The position numbers and the translations under genes are program-made. DNA of 64,000 bases from Candidatus Poribacteria bacterium (GTDB lineage Bacteria > Poribacteria > WGA-4E > JAJDTR01): positions 1 through 64,000 of the forward strand of contig JAJDTR010000127.1 of the NCBI GenBank assembly GCA_022827055.1, read 5' to 3'. Of the stretch, positions 21,092 to 30,504 are shown in pieces. The notes under the pieces were generated by a model. The model was not told where the DNA came from. It saw only the letters and a program-made list of their open reading frames with translations, and did no database searches. Every line of letters begins with the position of its first letter. Within the stretch, counting starts at the first letter, position 1.

Positions 21092-21907
21092 ATGGCACTC
21101 ACTCCCCAACAATGCGAATTCTTCCATTCATTCGGTTATCTCGTTCTGCCGGGTTTACTGGCTGACGATGTGGATTGGATGATTGAAGAGCATCGAAAGG
21201 TTTTTGAGAAGAACGGCATCGTTCACGATGGCACGAAACGTACGTATGTCGTGCCGTTCATAGATCAAACCGAAAAACTGTGCACCCTGCTTGACCATCC
21301 AAAAGTTCTTGAAGTGCTCGGATCTCTTTTAGGCGACGATTTTAATTACGTCGGTAGTGATGGCAGTTACTACAGCGGTAACACGAGCTGGCACGACGAT
21401 GGCGGACAGCGGCCCGGCGGTCTGGTTTTCGCCAAATTCCATATCTACCTCGACACACTGACACGCGATACGGGGTGTATTCGAGTCATCCCGGGGAGTC
21501 ACTTGCCGGGAGGCTGGAGAGACCAACTGAGAGAGAACATCTGGCTCCAGCCGTTCTGCGAATCGATAGGTGTTGCCGGCACCGATATCCCTTGTGTTGC
21601 AATTGAAAATGAACCCGGAGATGTCGCCGTGTTGAACCACACCACCTATCACGCATCCTTCGGCGGCGGAACGGCGCGACGGCACTTCGACCTCAATCTG
21701 TCGAGCCGCGCGAAAACGGAGGAGGAAATCGCAGATCTTGAGAAGTTCATCCTGCCGGGGGAACGCACCAAGGAGAAACCTAGCAAATACGCACCGGGAG
21801 AACAAGACATCATGCTCGGCACGGCTACTCCGGAGCGCATGCGCCATCTTGAGCAAGTGATCGAGCGCGAAAATCTCGATCGAGCCGCTTGGGAAGCTAC
21901 CCAATAG
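21092..21907 (+). CDS. PhyH-like dioxygenase, tandem array copy 1
   Basis: MALTPQQCEFFHSFGYLVLPGLLADDVDW, TSWHDDGG and NHTTYHASFGGGTARRH. Start at 21092 after AAGGAGG. Confidence 0.92.
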   Translation: MALTPQQCEFFHSFGYLVLPGLLADDVDWMIEEHRKVFEKNGIVHDGTKRTYVVPFIDQTEKLCTLLDHPKVLEVLGSLLGDDFNYVGSDGSYYSGNTSWHDDGGQRPGGLVFAKFHIYLDTLTRDTGCIRVIPGSHLPGGWRDQLRENIWLQPFCESIGVAGTDIPCVAIENEPGDVAVLNHTTYHASFGGGTARRHFDLNLSSRAKTEEEIADLEKFILPGERTKEKPSKYAPGEQDIMLGTATPERMRHLEQVIERENLDRAAWEATQ

Positions 21908-21975
21908 TCACCGACCGCGCGTTTCACGTAGTCCTCTTGCCGTTCCCAGATTTTAATAGAAGCACGTGAGCCAAA

Positions 21976-22770
21976 GTGATGCTTTCTCCTCAACAACGTA
22001 ACTTCTTTGAATCGCTCGGCTATCTCATTCTGCCAGGTCTGCTTGCCGATGACATTGATTGGATTACGGATGAGCACGAAAAAGTCTTTGAAAAGAAGGG
22101 GGTTGTTCATGACGGCTCGAAACGTTCCTTTCTTGTCCCCTTCATTGACGAAAGCGAGCGTCTCTGTTCCCTGCTTGACCATCCCAATATCGTAGGCGTG
22201 CTCGGCTCATTGTTGGGCGACGACTTCAATTACGTAGGGGGCGGCGGCAACTATTACAGCGGCGACACAAATTGGCACGACGACGGAGGTCATCGCGTCG
22301 GAGGTCTGGTTTTCGTCAAGTTTCACATCTATCTCGATCCACTGACTCGCGAGACAGGTTGTATCCGAATTATCCCTGGCAGCCATCTCGACGGTGAATG
22401 GAGGGGCCAACTACAGAAAATCCGTCTGCAGGCGTTTAGCGAGGAACTAGGAATTCAGGGAGTTGATGTGCCCTGCGTGGCTGCTGAAACTGAACCCGGC
22501 GATGTTGTCGTCTTGAATCACACAACCTATCATGCATCCTTCGGCGGTGGACCGGCACGCCGTCATCTTGATCTGAACGCCTCCAGTAGGGCGAGGACAG
22601 ACGCCGAGTTCAAGGATCTCGACAAATTCATCAAAATCATAGAGGGCTTCAAGCGGGAAAAGGAAGCCAAGGGGGAGGAAGACATGATTCTCAGCACCGC
22701 CTCCCCCGAACGAATGCGCCACCTTGAACAGGTAATTGGACGCGAACTGTATCTTCGCAACGCAGTTTGA
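21976..22770 (+). CDS. PhyH-like dioxygenase, tandem array copy 2
   Basis: MLSPQQRNFFESLGYLILPGLLADDIDW, NWHDDGG and NHTTYHASFGGGPARRH. Confidence 0.92.
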   Translation: MMLSPQQRNFFESLGYLILPGLLADDIDWITDEHEKVFEKKGVVHDGSKRSFLVPFIDESERLCSLLDHPNIVGVLGSLLGDDFNYVGGGGNYYSGDTNWHDDGGHRVGGLVFVKFHIYLDPLTRETGCIRIIPGSHLDGEWRGQLQKIRLQAFSEELGIQGVDVPCVAAETEPGDVVVLNHTTYHASFGGGPARRHLDLNASSRARTDAEFKDLDKFIKIIEGFKREKEAKGEEDMILSTASPERMRHLEQVIGRELYLRNAV

Positions 22771-22892
22771 TGGTCGCACAAGTATCGTTTGTCGGGTGTT
22801 GAATATGCGCACCAACTTTTCGCGGATTTCGCTCTGCTTTTTTAAGTCTCCCGTTACGCTCCGATATTCCATAAAAAGGATGCAACCCTAAA

Positions 22893-23684
22893 ATGACTCT
22901 TACTCCCCAACAGTGCACCTTCTTCGAAGTATTTGGCTTTCTGATCCTTCCCGGTTTGATGTCCGACGACATTGACTGGATAATCGAGGAGCATGGGAAG
23001 GTTTTTGAGCAGCAAGGCGTCGTTCATGACGGGTCCAAGCGTTCAATGATTGTCCCGTTTAGTGATCAGCGTGAACGACTCTGCACGCTTCTAGACCATC
23101 CGAAAGTGCTCGGTGTGCTGAAGTCACTGCTCGGCGATGATTTCAACTATGTGGGCGGCGACGGAAACTACTACAGCGGCGACACGAACTGGCACTCCGA
23201 CGGCGGACATCAAGTCGGTCTATTCGGCAAATTTCATCTCTATCTCGACCCGTTGACGCGGGATACGGGATGTATCCGCGTGATTCCCGGCAGCCACCTG
23301 ATCGGTCCGTGGAGAGAGCACCTTCAAGGTACTCGCCAGCCCACCGAACTTCTCGGCATCTCCGGTCGGGATGTCCCCTGCGTCGCCGCTGAAACCGAAC
23401 CCGGCGATGTCGTCGTGTTCAATCACAACATTTATCATGCCTCTTTCGGCGGCGGACCTGCCCGCCGTCACATGTGCCTCAATGTGACTAGCCGAGCCAA
23501 GACCGAAGCCGAAGTCAACGAACTCGACCGGTATCTGCGACCAGCCGGTAGACCGAAGCATTGGCTAGGAAAGTACCCGCCCGGCGCACAAGACATCATG
23601 CGGAATACGGCGTCACCTAAGCGTTATGTCCATCTGGAACAGGTCATCCAACGCGAGCAGTATTACCTAAACGCGGCACAGTAA
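22893..23684 (+). CDS. PhyH-like dioxygenase, tandem array copy 3
   Basis: MTLTPQQCTFFEVFGFLILPGLMSDDIDW, NWHSDGG and NHNIYHASFGGGPARRH. Confidence 0.92.
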   Translation: MTLTPQQCTFFEVFGFLILPGLMSDDIDWIIEEHGKVFEQQGVVHDGSKRSMIVPFSDQRERLCTLLDHPKVLGVLKSLLGDDFNYVGGDGNYYSGDTNWHSDGGHQVGLFGKFHLYLDPLTRDTGCIRVIPGSHLIGPWREHLQGTRQPTELLGISGRDVPCVAAETEPGDVVVFNHNIYHASFGGGPARRHMCLNVTSRAKTEAEVNELDRYLRPAGRPKHWLGKYPPGAQDIMRNTASPKRYVHLEQVIQREQYYLNAAQ

Positions 23685-23928
23685 TACCATTTCTATAAAC
23701 TGCTTGTGCATTAATTGAGTGATTCAGGTAAAGGAGCTTGCATGAAGTGAAACAGAAAGTCTTATCCCCGCACAAAATCGACGGGGCAAGATGCCCCGCC
23801 TACGGAGTAGCGATGGATAAAGTCAAGATATCATATGCACTGTTATTCGAGCGAAATGGTATAACTTTTGGATGCTCCGCGTTTGCCTGATTCTAGTCAT
23901 ACCCCGCGATCCAAGGAAGAAGCCTCAC

Positions 23929-24729
23929 ATGTCGTTGACTCCTCAACAATGTTCCTTCTTTGAAGCATTCGGATATATCCTTCTCCCGGGATTGATGACC
24001 GATGACATCGGTTGGATAATTGAGGAACACAAGAAAGTCTTTGAGAAAAAAGGGCTTGTACACGACGGAAGTAGGCGCTCTCAAATTGTGCCATTCAGCG
24101 ATCAGAGCGAGAGGCTCTGTACCTTGCTCGATCACCCCAAAGTGTTGGGCGTACTCAAATCACTGCTTGGCGAAGATTTCAACTACATCGGCGGCGACGG
24201 CAATTATTACAGCGGCGATACGAATTGGCATTCCGATGGATTTCATACCGTCGGCTTCTACGCCAAGTTTCATCTCTACCTCGACCCATTGACGCGCGGC
24301 ACCGGTTGTATTCGCGTAATCCCAGGCAGCCACTTAGGCGGACCATGGCGGCATCATTCGGAACGAGCTCGCCAACCAAACGAAGATTTTGGCATCCAGG
24401 GATGCCACATCCCGTGTGCCGCTATAGAAACCGAACCTGGTGACATCGTCGTATTCAATCACAACATCCTCCACGCTTCCTACGGCGGAGGCACCGCCCG
24501 CCGCCACTTTTGTTTGAATGTGTCACGTCGGGCAAAAACTGACACCGAGATTGAGGAACTCCACAAATACATCCGACGTCCTGATGGATTGCCGCGTTAT
24601 CACCCGAGATCCGCCAGTGTCCACTCCGAACTCATGCGGCGCACCGCATCGCCCGCGCGAATGCGCCACCTAGAGCAGGTCATCGACTGCGAAAACCAGT
24701 GGCTAACGAAAGGGAGACACTCGAACTAA
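23929..24729 (+). CDS. PhyH-like dioxygenase, tandem array copy 4
   Basis: MSLTPQQCSFFEAFGYILLPGLMTDDIGW, NWHSDGF and NHNILHASYGGGTARRH. ATG 23929 in ORF 23872..24729. Confidence 0.92.
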   Translation: MSLTPQQCSFFEAFGYILLPGLMTDDIGWIIEEHKKVFEKKGLVHDGSRRSQIVPFSDQSERLCTLLDHPKVLGVLKSLLGEDFNYIGGDGNYYSGDTNWHSDGFHTVGFYAKFHLYLDPLTRGTGCIRVIPGSHLGGPWRHHSERARQPNEDFGIQGCHIPCAAIETEPGDIVVFNHNILHASYGGGTARRHFCLNVSRRAKTDTEIEELHKYIRRPDGLPRYHPRSASVHSELMRRTASPARMRHLEQVIDCENQWLTKGRHSN

Positions 24730-25568
24730 TGACAATCTCCGACATACTTGACGGCGAACCGGAACTCGTTGCTACCGGGTTCAAATTTACGGAGGGACCA
24801 GTCTGGCACCCTGACGGTTATCTCTTTCTCAGCGACATTCCGGCGCATCGAATCTTTAAATTGACGCTTGACGGCACATCAGAGATTTTTCGAGAACCCA
24901 GCGGCGGCGCTAACGGACTCACTTTTGACCGCCAAGGCAGGCTCATCGCATGCGAATATCATAGCCGCCGCGTTTCCCGTACGGAATCCGACGGAACGAT
25001 TAGCGTTCTCGCGGACAGTTACCACGGCAAGCGTTTGAATAGTCCAAACGATGTGGTGGTGAAGTCGGATGGCAGCATCTATTTCACCGATCCCTTCTAC
25101 GGTTTCCCCGCAGACCAAGAACGCGAACTCGACTTTCAAGGCGTCTACCGTATCGCTCCCGACGGCGCAATCACACTGCTTGTCGATGATTTCGGCGTGC
25201 CGAACGGATTGGCGTTTTCGCCGGATGAACGTATCCTTTACATCGACGATTCAAGACACCAACATGTCCGTGCCTTTGATGTGTTATCGGACGGTTCGCT
25301 CGCCAACGGGCGAATTTTGATCGATATGAGAGCTGACGCACGGGGGGCGGCGGATGGAATGAAGGTGGATATCTCTGGAAACCTCTACGTCACGGGCGCG
25401 GGCGGAACGTGGGTTATTTCGCGGTCGGGAAAACACCTCGGAACCATTGTCACTCCCGAATTGCCGGAGAACTGCGTTTTCGGGGGGCCGGATCACAAGA
25501 CACTCTTTATCGCGGCTCGAACTTCAATCTACAGCATTCGGCTCAGTATCGCCGGCGCCCAGAACTGA
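24729..25568 (+). CDS. SMP-30/gluconolactonase/LRE-like beta-propeller
   Basis: GFKFTEGPVWHPDGYLFLSDIPAHRIFK, LNSPNDVVVKSDGSIYFTDP and FGVPNGLAFSPDERILYIDDS. ATG overlaps the previous stop (TAATG). Confidence 0.92.
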   Translation: MTISDILDGEPELVATGFKFTEGPVWHPDGYLFLSDIPAHRIFKLTLDGTSEIFREPSGGANGLTFDRQGRLIACEYHSRRVSRTESDGTISVLADSYHGKRLNSPNDVVVKSDGSIYFTDPFYGFPADQERELDFQGVYRIAPDGAITLLVDDFGVPNGLAFSPDERILYIDDSRHQHVRAFDVLSDGSLANGRILIDMRADARGAADGMKVDISGNLYVTGAGGTWVISRSGKHLGTIVTPELPENCVFGGPDHKTLFIAARTSIYSIRLSIAGAQN

Positions 25569-25704
25569 TTTCCCCGTAATTCCTCTTTTCGACATCGGTA
25601 GGGACGATTCTTTTCTTTACGCATTAGTTTCTTGGGAATGTTCTGTGCCAGAGCCTTCTCTTTCCATCTCCCCTTACAATTCTTGACCGAGGATTCATCA
25701 GCAC

Positions 25705-26628
25705 ATGCAATATCGCCAGTTAGGTTGTTCCGGGATTGAAGTGCCGGTTTTAGGGTTGGGCGGCTGGACATTGGGTGGATCGGCATATGGGGAAGTTGAC
25801 CGGGACACCGCGATGACCGCCATGCGCACGGCGTTCGATCTCGGCATCACTCTCATCGACGGCGCGCCATACTATGGCGATACCGAGATTTGGTTTGGAG
25901 AGGAATTTCGCACCAGACGGCATGAAGTGTTCCTCATCACCAAATCCCAGCGGCGTCCCTACACAAAAGCGAATCTGTTTGCCAACATTGAGGGCAGCCT
26001 CAGAAACTTGCGCACGGACTACGCCGATCTTTACGTCATCTTTCCCGATGCGAACACTCCGGTAGACGAGATTCTTGATGGGTTGATTCAGGTGAAGGAA
26101 TCCGGCAAAGCCCGTGCCGTGGGCGTCACTAATTGGGATAGCGCTATGCTGCAGGCTTCCGTTGGCAAGGTGGAACTGGCAACCAACCAACTCGGCTACA
26201 GTCTCTTTGATCGCTATTGGCAAAAGACCGTATTTCCGACCTGCGCAGAGCTGGGCATCGGTGTCATGGCGTACAGTCCGCTTGCTCAAGGGCTTCTGAG
26301 TGGGGCAATTACCGCTGACACCATTCTCCCGCCGGACGACGTGCGAACCCATAACAATCTTTACGCACCCGAGAACCTGCCTACGAATTTAACCGTAGTG
26401 GAGAAGTTGAAGGAGTTCGCCAGCGAGCGCGGGTTGACGCTCTCCCAGCTGGCGTTGGCGTGGACACTCGCCAATCCACTCGTAAGTGTGGCGATAGTTG
26501 GAACCCGCCGCCCAAATCGGTTGGCGGAAGATGTCGGCGCGCTTAAGGCAGCATTGACACCTGTGGAGTTGGCATGGTTGGATACTATTGTCGCCAGTAT
26601 CGTCGGTGTTGCCCCGCGTTTCGGTTGA
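25705..26628 (+). CDS. Aldo/keto reductase family protein with altered catalytic His region
   Basis: MQYRQLGCSGIEVPVLGLGGWTLGG, LIDGAPYYGDTE, FLITKSQ and GVTNW. The usual DLYxIH position reads DLYVIFPD. Confidence 0.9.
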   Translation: MQYRQLGCSGIEVPVLGLGGWTLGGSAYGEVDRDTAMTAMRTAFDLGITLIDGAPYYGDTEIWFGEEFRTRRHEVFLITKSQRRPYTKANLFANIEGSLRNLRTDYADLYVIFPDANTPVDEILDGLIQVKESGKARAVGVTNWDSAMLQASVGKVELATNQLGYSLFDRYWQKTVFPTCAELGIGVMAYSPLAQGLLSGAITADTILPPDDVRTHNNLYAPENLPTNLTVVEKLKEFASERGLTLSQLALAWTLANPLVSVAIVGTRRPNRLAEDVGALKAALTPVELAWLDTIVASIVGVAPRFG

Positions 26629-26778
26629 AATGTGTATCGTTTCTCTTTTCTAGTCTGCGTCTGTTCACGCCTCTTTCAACTGCCTCTTACGCATTACGTA
26701 TCATCATTGCAGGCTATAGACCTCTGATTTTTCTTATGTTCCACGCCTTACTTGTTTTTTCTTCAAGGAGCACATTCA

Positions 26779-28254
26779 ATGTCCAATCATTCTCAACAGC
26801 GTCCGAATATCATGGTTATCCACTGCCACGACATCGGACGTCATCTTGGCTGTTACGGACGTAGCGTAGAAACGCCGAACATAGACAGCTTGGCAGATGA
26901 AGGCGTCCGATTCGATCAGTATTTTTCAACTGCCCCCTACTGCGCCCCGAGCAGATGCAGCCGCATGACGGGACTTTATCCCGTAAACCACGGTGCAATC
27001 GGCCAGACGCACTTGGGTTGGAAAATGAACGATGGGGTTCAGACCTTACCGATGTATATGAACGCGCTCGGTTACGATACCCATCTTTTCGGTTTTCAAC
27101 ATGAAGCCATCGATCCTAAAAATCTCGGCTATCGGCACACCGAGTACGGCTTTCCAAACGCCACAATCAGCGCCATGGACGTGGCGCCGCGAGTTCAGCA
27201 GTTTCTCGACAGTTACCGCGAAGAGGACGGCCCGTTCTACATGGATGTGGGATTTACCGAGGCGCATTCCGCGACGCCGCGCGGAGGGTTCGAGAACTGG
27301 CCCGACAACTTGCCCGTGCCGCGTTTCAAACCGAAGTATGTTCACCGTGTGGACGCCCCCAAGTATGAGGGTCAGATAGTCCGTCCCGTCGACAATCCGT
27401 GCGATCCCTATTTCCGCGACTACGATCCGGACGAAGTTCAGCCGTTGCCATACCTCCCGGACCGGCGCGGAATCCGCGAGGACATAGCGGACTTGAATAG
27501 CCTAATCACCTGCGTCATTGATGTCGCGGTGGGACGAATCCTCGACAAACTCAGCGCTACCGAGCTGGACAGAAACACGCTTGTCATCTTTACGACAGAC
27601 CACGGAATTGAGGTGCCGCGCGCCAAAGGATCACTCTACGACGCGGGTATCGAGTGTGCCCTGATTATGCGCTATCCCGACAATTTTCAGCCGGGGACAG
27701 CGAATGATGCCCTTCTCAGCAATGTAGACTTTCTGCCTACGCTTGTCGAAATTGCTGGCGGTAATGCCCCGGATGATATTGACGGGCATTCCTTCCTTCC
27801 GATGCTTCAAAATCGCGCCTATCAGCGCCGAGACCACATCTATGCCGAGAATACGTGGCACGGTCAATATATCCCGATACGAGGCATTAGGACGGAGCGC
27901 TTCAAGTACCTGATGAATTTCGACACGCACAAGCATCTCCTTTACCCGCAAAACAGGTCAGCGCGCGAAGTGCTCACGGAACTGCTAACGGGATTCAAAG
28001 GGATTGAAGAGCTATACGACCTCGAGTCCGATCCGCACGAACAGAACAATCTCGCATCTACGCGAAAGATGTTCGGTTTCGGTGATGTAGACTTCACCGG
28101 ATTGTCCGGCTGGACGCCCTGCCATCCCGATTACAAGAGAATTGCGACATCCTTCAAAGCGCAATTGAGGGCGCATATGGAGGAAACAAACGACCTACTG
28201 CTGAAAGGTCCCGTAACTCACCCCGGATTCGAGCATATTTGGGATGACCTGTAA
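26779..28254 (+). CDS. Sulfatase (alkaline phosphatase superfamily)
   Basis: CAPSR within STAPYCAPSRCSRMTGLYPVNHG (CxPxR formylglycine signature) and FTTDHGIEVPRAKGSLYDAG. Confidence 0.93.
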   Translation: MSNHSQQRPNIMVIHCHDIGRHLGCYGRSVETPNIDSLADEGVRFDQYFSTAPYCAPSRCSRMTGLYPVNHGAIGQTHLGWKMNDGVQTLPMYMNALGYDTHLFGFQHEAIDPKNLGYRHTEYGFPNATISAMDVAPRVQQFLDSYREEDGPFYMDVGFTEAHSATPRGGFENWPDNLPVPRFKPKYVHRVDAPKYEGQIVRPVDNPCDPYFRDYDPDEVQPLPYLPDRRGIREDIADLNSLITCVIDVAVGRILDKLSATELDRNTLVIFTTDHGIEVPRAKGSLYDAGIECALIMRYPDNFQPGTANDALLSNVDFLPTLVEIAGGNAPDDIDGHSFLPMLQNRAYQRRDHIYAENTWHGQYIPIRGIRTERFKYLMNFDTHKHLLYPQNRSAREVLTELLTGFKGIEELYDLESDPHEQNNLASTRKMFGFGDVDFTGLSGWTPCHPDYKRIATSFKAQLRAHMEETNDLLLKGPVTHPGFEHIWDDL

Positions 28255-28441
28255 CTGCCGATCGTTCTGAATTGGCAGATTTAGACCAAACCGCGTTCGT
28301 ACCCCCGACATGGTAATACCATTGTTGAGATAGATCGCCTTTAACAGGGATACCTACGGAACGGACACAATTCTAGCATGTTGTCTCTCGCCAATTTACC
28401 GACCAGAAAAAACTTGCACTTTGAAAAAAGTCCGTCTTTAG

Positions 28442-30385
28442 ATGAGAAGTAGACTCTTGCAAACGGTCAGCCTCCTGTCCATTCCCGCGCGATTACTGTT
28501 CTTTGCCGTGCTTTTGCTTCAGCACGGTTGTAACCGAGACATTTCTCATTTGTCCACCCCCAAGATTGTTAAACGAGAACTTGGGAAAGGCAGAATATTC
28601 GAGGTTGCTTATTCGCCGGACGGTACTCGGCTCGCAGCCGCAACAAGCCTGGGTGTTCGGATCTATGATGTCGACACTTACACCGAGGTTACTTTTCTGA
28701 GAGAGGACACGCTTTGGGGGAGCAGGGTTGCATACTCCGCCGATGGAGGTTTACTTGCTTATGGCAGATCGGACGGTGCCATTCGATTATGGGATACCCA
28801 AACATGGAAACATCTGCACACACTTAAGGGTCACACGAGTCCGGTCTGGTCGATAGCGTTTTCGCCTGACGGCAAGAAACTCGCGAGTGCAGGCAGGGAT
28901 AAGTTGATCCAGTTGTGGAGTCTGCGCGATGGGAAACCCTTATGGTCGCAAGTGAGGCACACTCACACGGTATATTGCGTGGCTTTCTCACCTGATGGTA
29001 ATACACTCGCCAGTGGAAGCGCTGGAGGTAAGATTGAATTCTGGGATATCACCACTGGCGAAGTTCGACAAGAGTTTAAGGAACACAGAAATTGGATTGA
29101 ATCTATAGCGTTTTCACCTGATGGCTCCATGCTCGCCAGTGGAGGCGAGGACAGGATAGTTCGCGTGTGGAACTCTCACACCGGCAAAATCTCACATACG
29201 CTTGAAGGACATGTAGGCTTCGTGAAATCCGTAGCGTTTTCTCCCGATGGCACTATGCTTGCTAGTACGGCAACTGCGAATGCGAATCTAGCTTATAACG
29301 ATTTCACTATACAGATGTGGAATACACGCACTGGTGAACACTTGAGGACGCTAGACAGCCATCGCGCTGAATCGGTGGTATTTTCACCTGATGGCTCAAC
29401 CCTCGTTAGCGGTGGTGAAAAAGGGATTCATATCCGGGATGCCGGCACGGGGAAACTCCTGAATACTATAGGGGAGTATACCGGTGAGGTGCGATCTATA
29501 GTATTTCTGCCTGACGGCGAAACCCTTGCCGCTGCCAGTGCTGACGAGACGTTACGGTTGTGGACCGTTCTTGGCGGTGCAAACCGAAGCACCTTTGATA
29601 CGCACACCTTCCCCGAGGGGTTGCCTCGGGAAAACAACGTATATTCGAGGGCTTTTTCCTCTGATGGCGCAACCTACGCCACGGCGAGTACGGACAAAAT
29701 GATCCGATTGTGGGAAACTCAAACCGGGTTAGTCTTGCGAACCATGGAGAATGAATCGATCTATACATATGCATTAGCGTTTTCCTCCGATGGATTGACA
29801 TTAGCCAGTGCGGGAAATTGGAACAATGGTATTCGAATATGGGATGTGAAGTCCGGTGAACTCCTGTATTCTCTCGGGGGCAATACTAATTGGATCTACC
29901 GTCTATGCTTTTCGCCTGACAACTCCATACTTGCAAGCTCAAATGGGAATGACATTCGACTGTGGGATGTGCGAACAAGAGAAATCCTGCACCACCTCTG
30001 GGGGCATACAGGAACAGTCATCGCAATGGCGTTCTTTCCCGACGGCTCGACACTTATTAGCGGGAGCGCCGATAGTTGCGTTCGCTTATGGGACGTTCAA
30101 ACCGGTGAATCTCTTGAACCGCCTAAGTGGCCTACCGGGACGGTAAGTTCAATAGCATTTTCACCAGACAAATCCACATTTGCCACCGGAAACTCGAACG
30201 GTTTGATTTTGTTTTGGGACACACGAACTAATGAACTGCTCAAAACACTCAAATCCGGCACAGGCAGAGTCAATTGCGTTGCGTTTTCTCCCGACGGGGT
30301 ATGGCTTGCCGCCGGGAACTCCGACGGTACGATTACCGTGTGGAACTTGCCCCTCGCAACAGATCTTATCCAGTCCGTTCCCTGA
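28442..30385 (+). CDS. Exported WD40-repeat protein
   Basis: N-terminal hydrophobic segment ending QHGC (possible weak lipobox); repeated VAFSPDGxxLASG..IRLWD units throughout. Confidence 0.92.
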   Translation: MRSRLLQTVSLLSIPARLLFFAVLLLQHGCNRDISHLSTPKIVKRELGKGRIFEVAYSPDGTRLAAATSLGVRIYDVDTYTEVTFLREDTLWGSRVAYSADGGLLAYGRSDGAIRLWDTQTWKHLHTLKGHTSPVWSIAFSPDGKKLASAGRDKLIQLWSLRDGKPLWSQVRHTHTVYCVAFSPDGNTLASGSAGGKIEFWDITTGEVRQEFKEHRNWIESIAFSPDGSMLASGGEDRIVRVWNSHTGKISHTLEGHVGFVKSVAFSPDGTMLASTATANANLAYNDFTIQMWNTRTGEHLRTLDSHRAESVVFSPDGSTLVSGGEKGIHIRDAGTGKLLNTIGEYTGEVRSIVFLPDGETLAAASADETLRLWTVLGGANRSTFDTHTFPEGLPRENNVYSRAFSSDGATYATASTDKMIRLWETQTGLVLRTMENESIYTYALAFSSDGLTLASAGNWNNGIRIWDVKSGELLYSLGGNTNWIYRLCFSPDNSILASSNGNDIRLWDVRTREILHHLWGHTGTVIAMAFFPDGSTLISGSADSCVRLWDVQTGESLEPPKWPTGTVSSIAFSPDKSTFATGNSNGLILFWDTRTNELLKTLKSGTGRVNCVAFSPDGVWLAAGNSDGTITVWNLPLATDLIQSVP

Positions 30386-30504
30386 ACGCCATGATCTCTC
30401 CTATTAAAACGATTGACATTTACTGAACCATCTTTCTGAAAAAAGAGAAAACTTATTCTTATATTGACTATTTCATATTCCTCGAACTCGCGTACCCATT
30501 CCTG

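Noticed and set aside
21329-22182. 191-aa and 177-aa minus-strand ORFs across the PhyH array
   Set aside because: Antisense to conserved PhyH genes; their mutual similarity only reflects paralogy of the sense strand.
25750-26352. 200-aa minus-strand ORF
   Set aside because: Antisense to the aldo/keto reductase with no domain signature.
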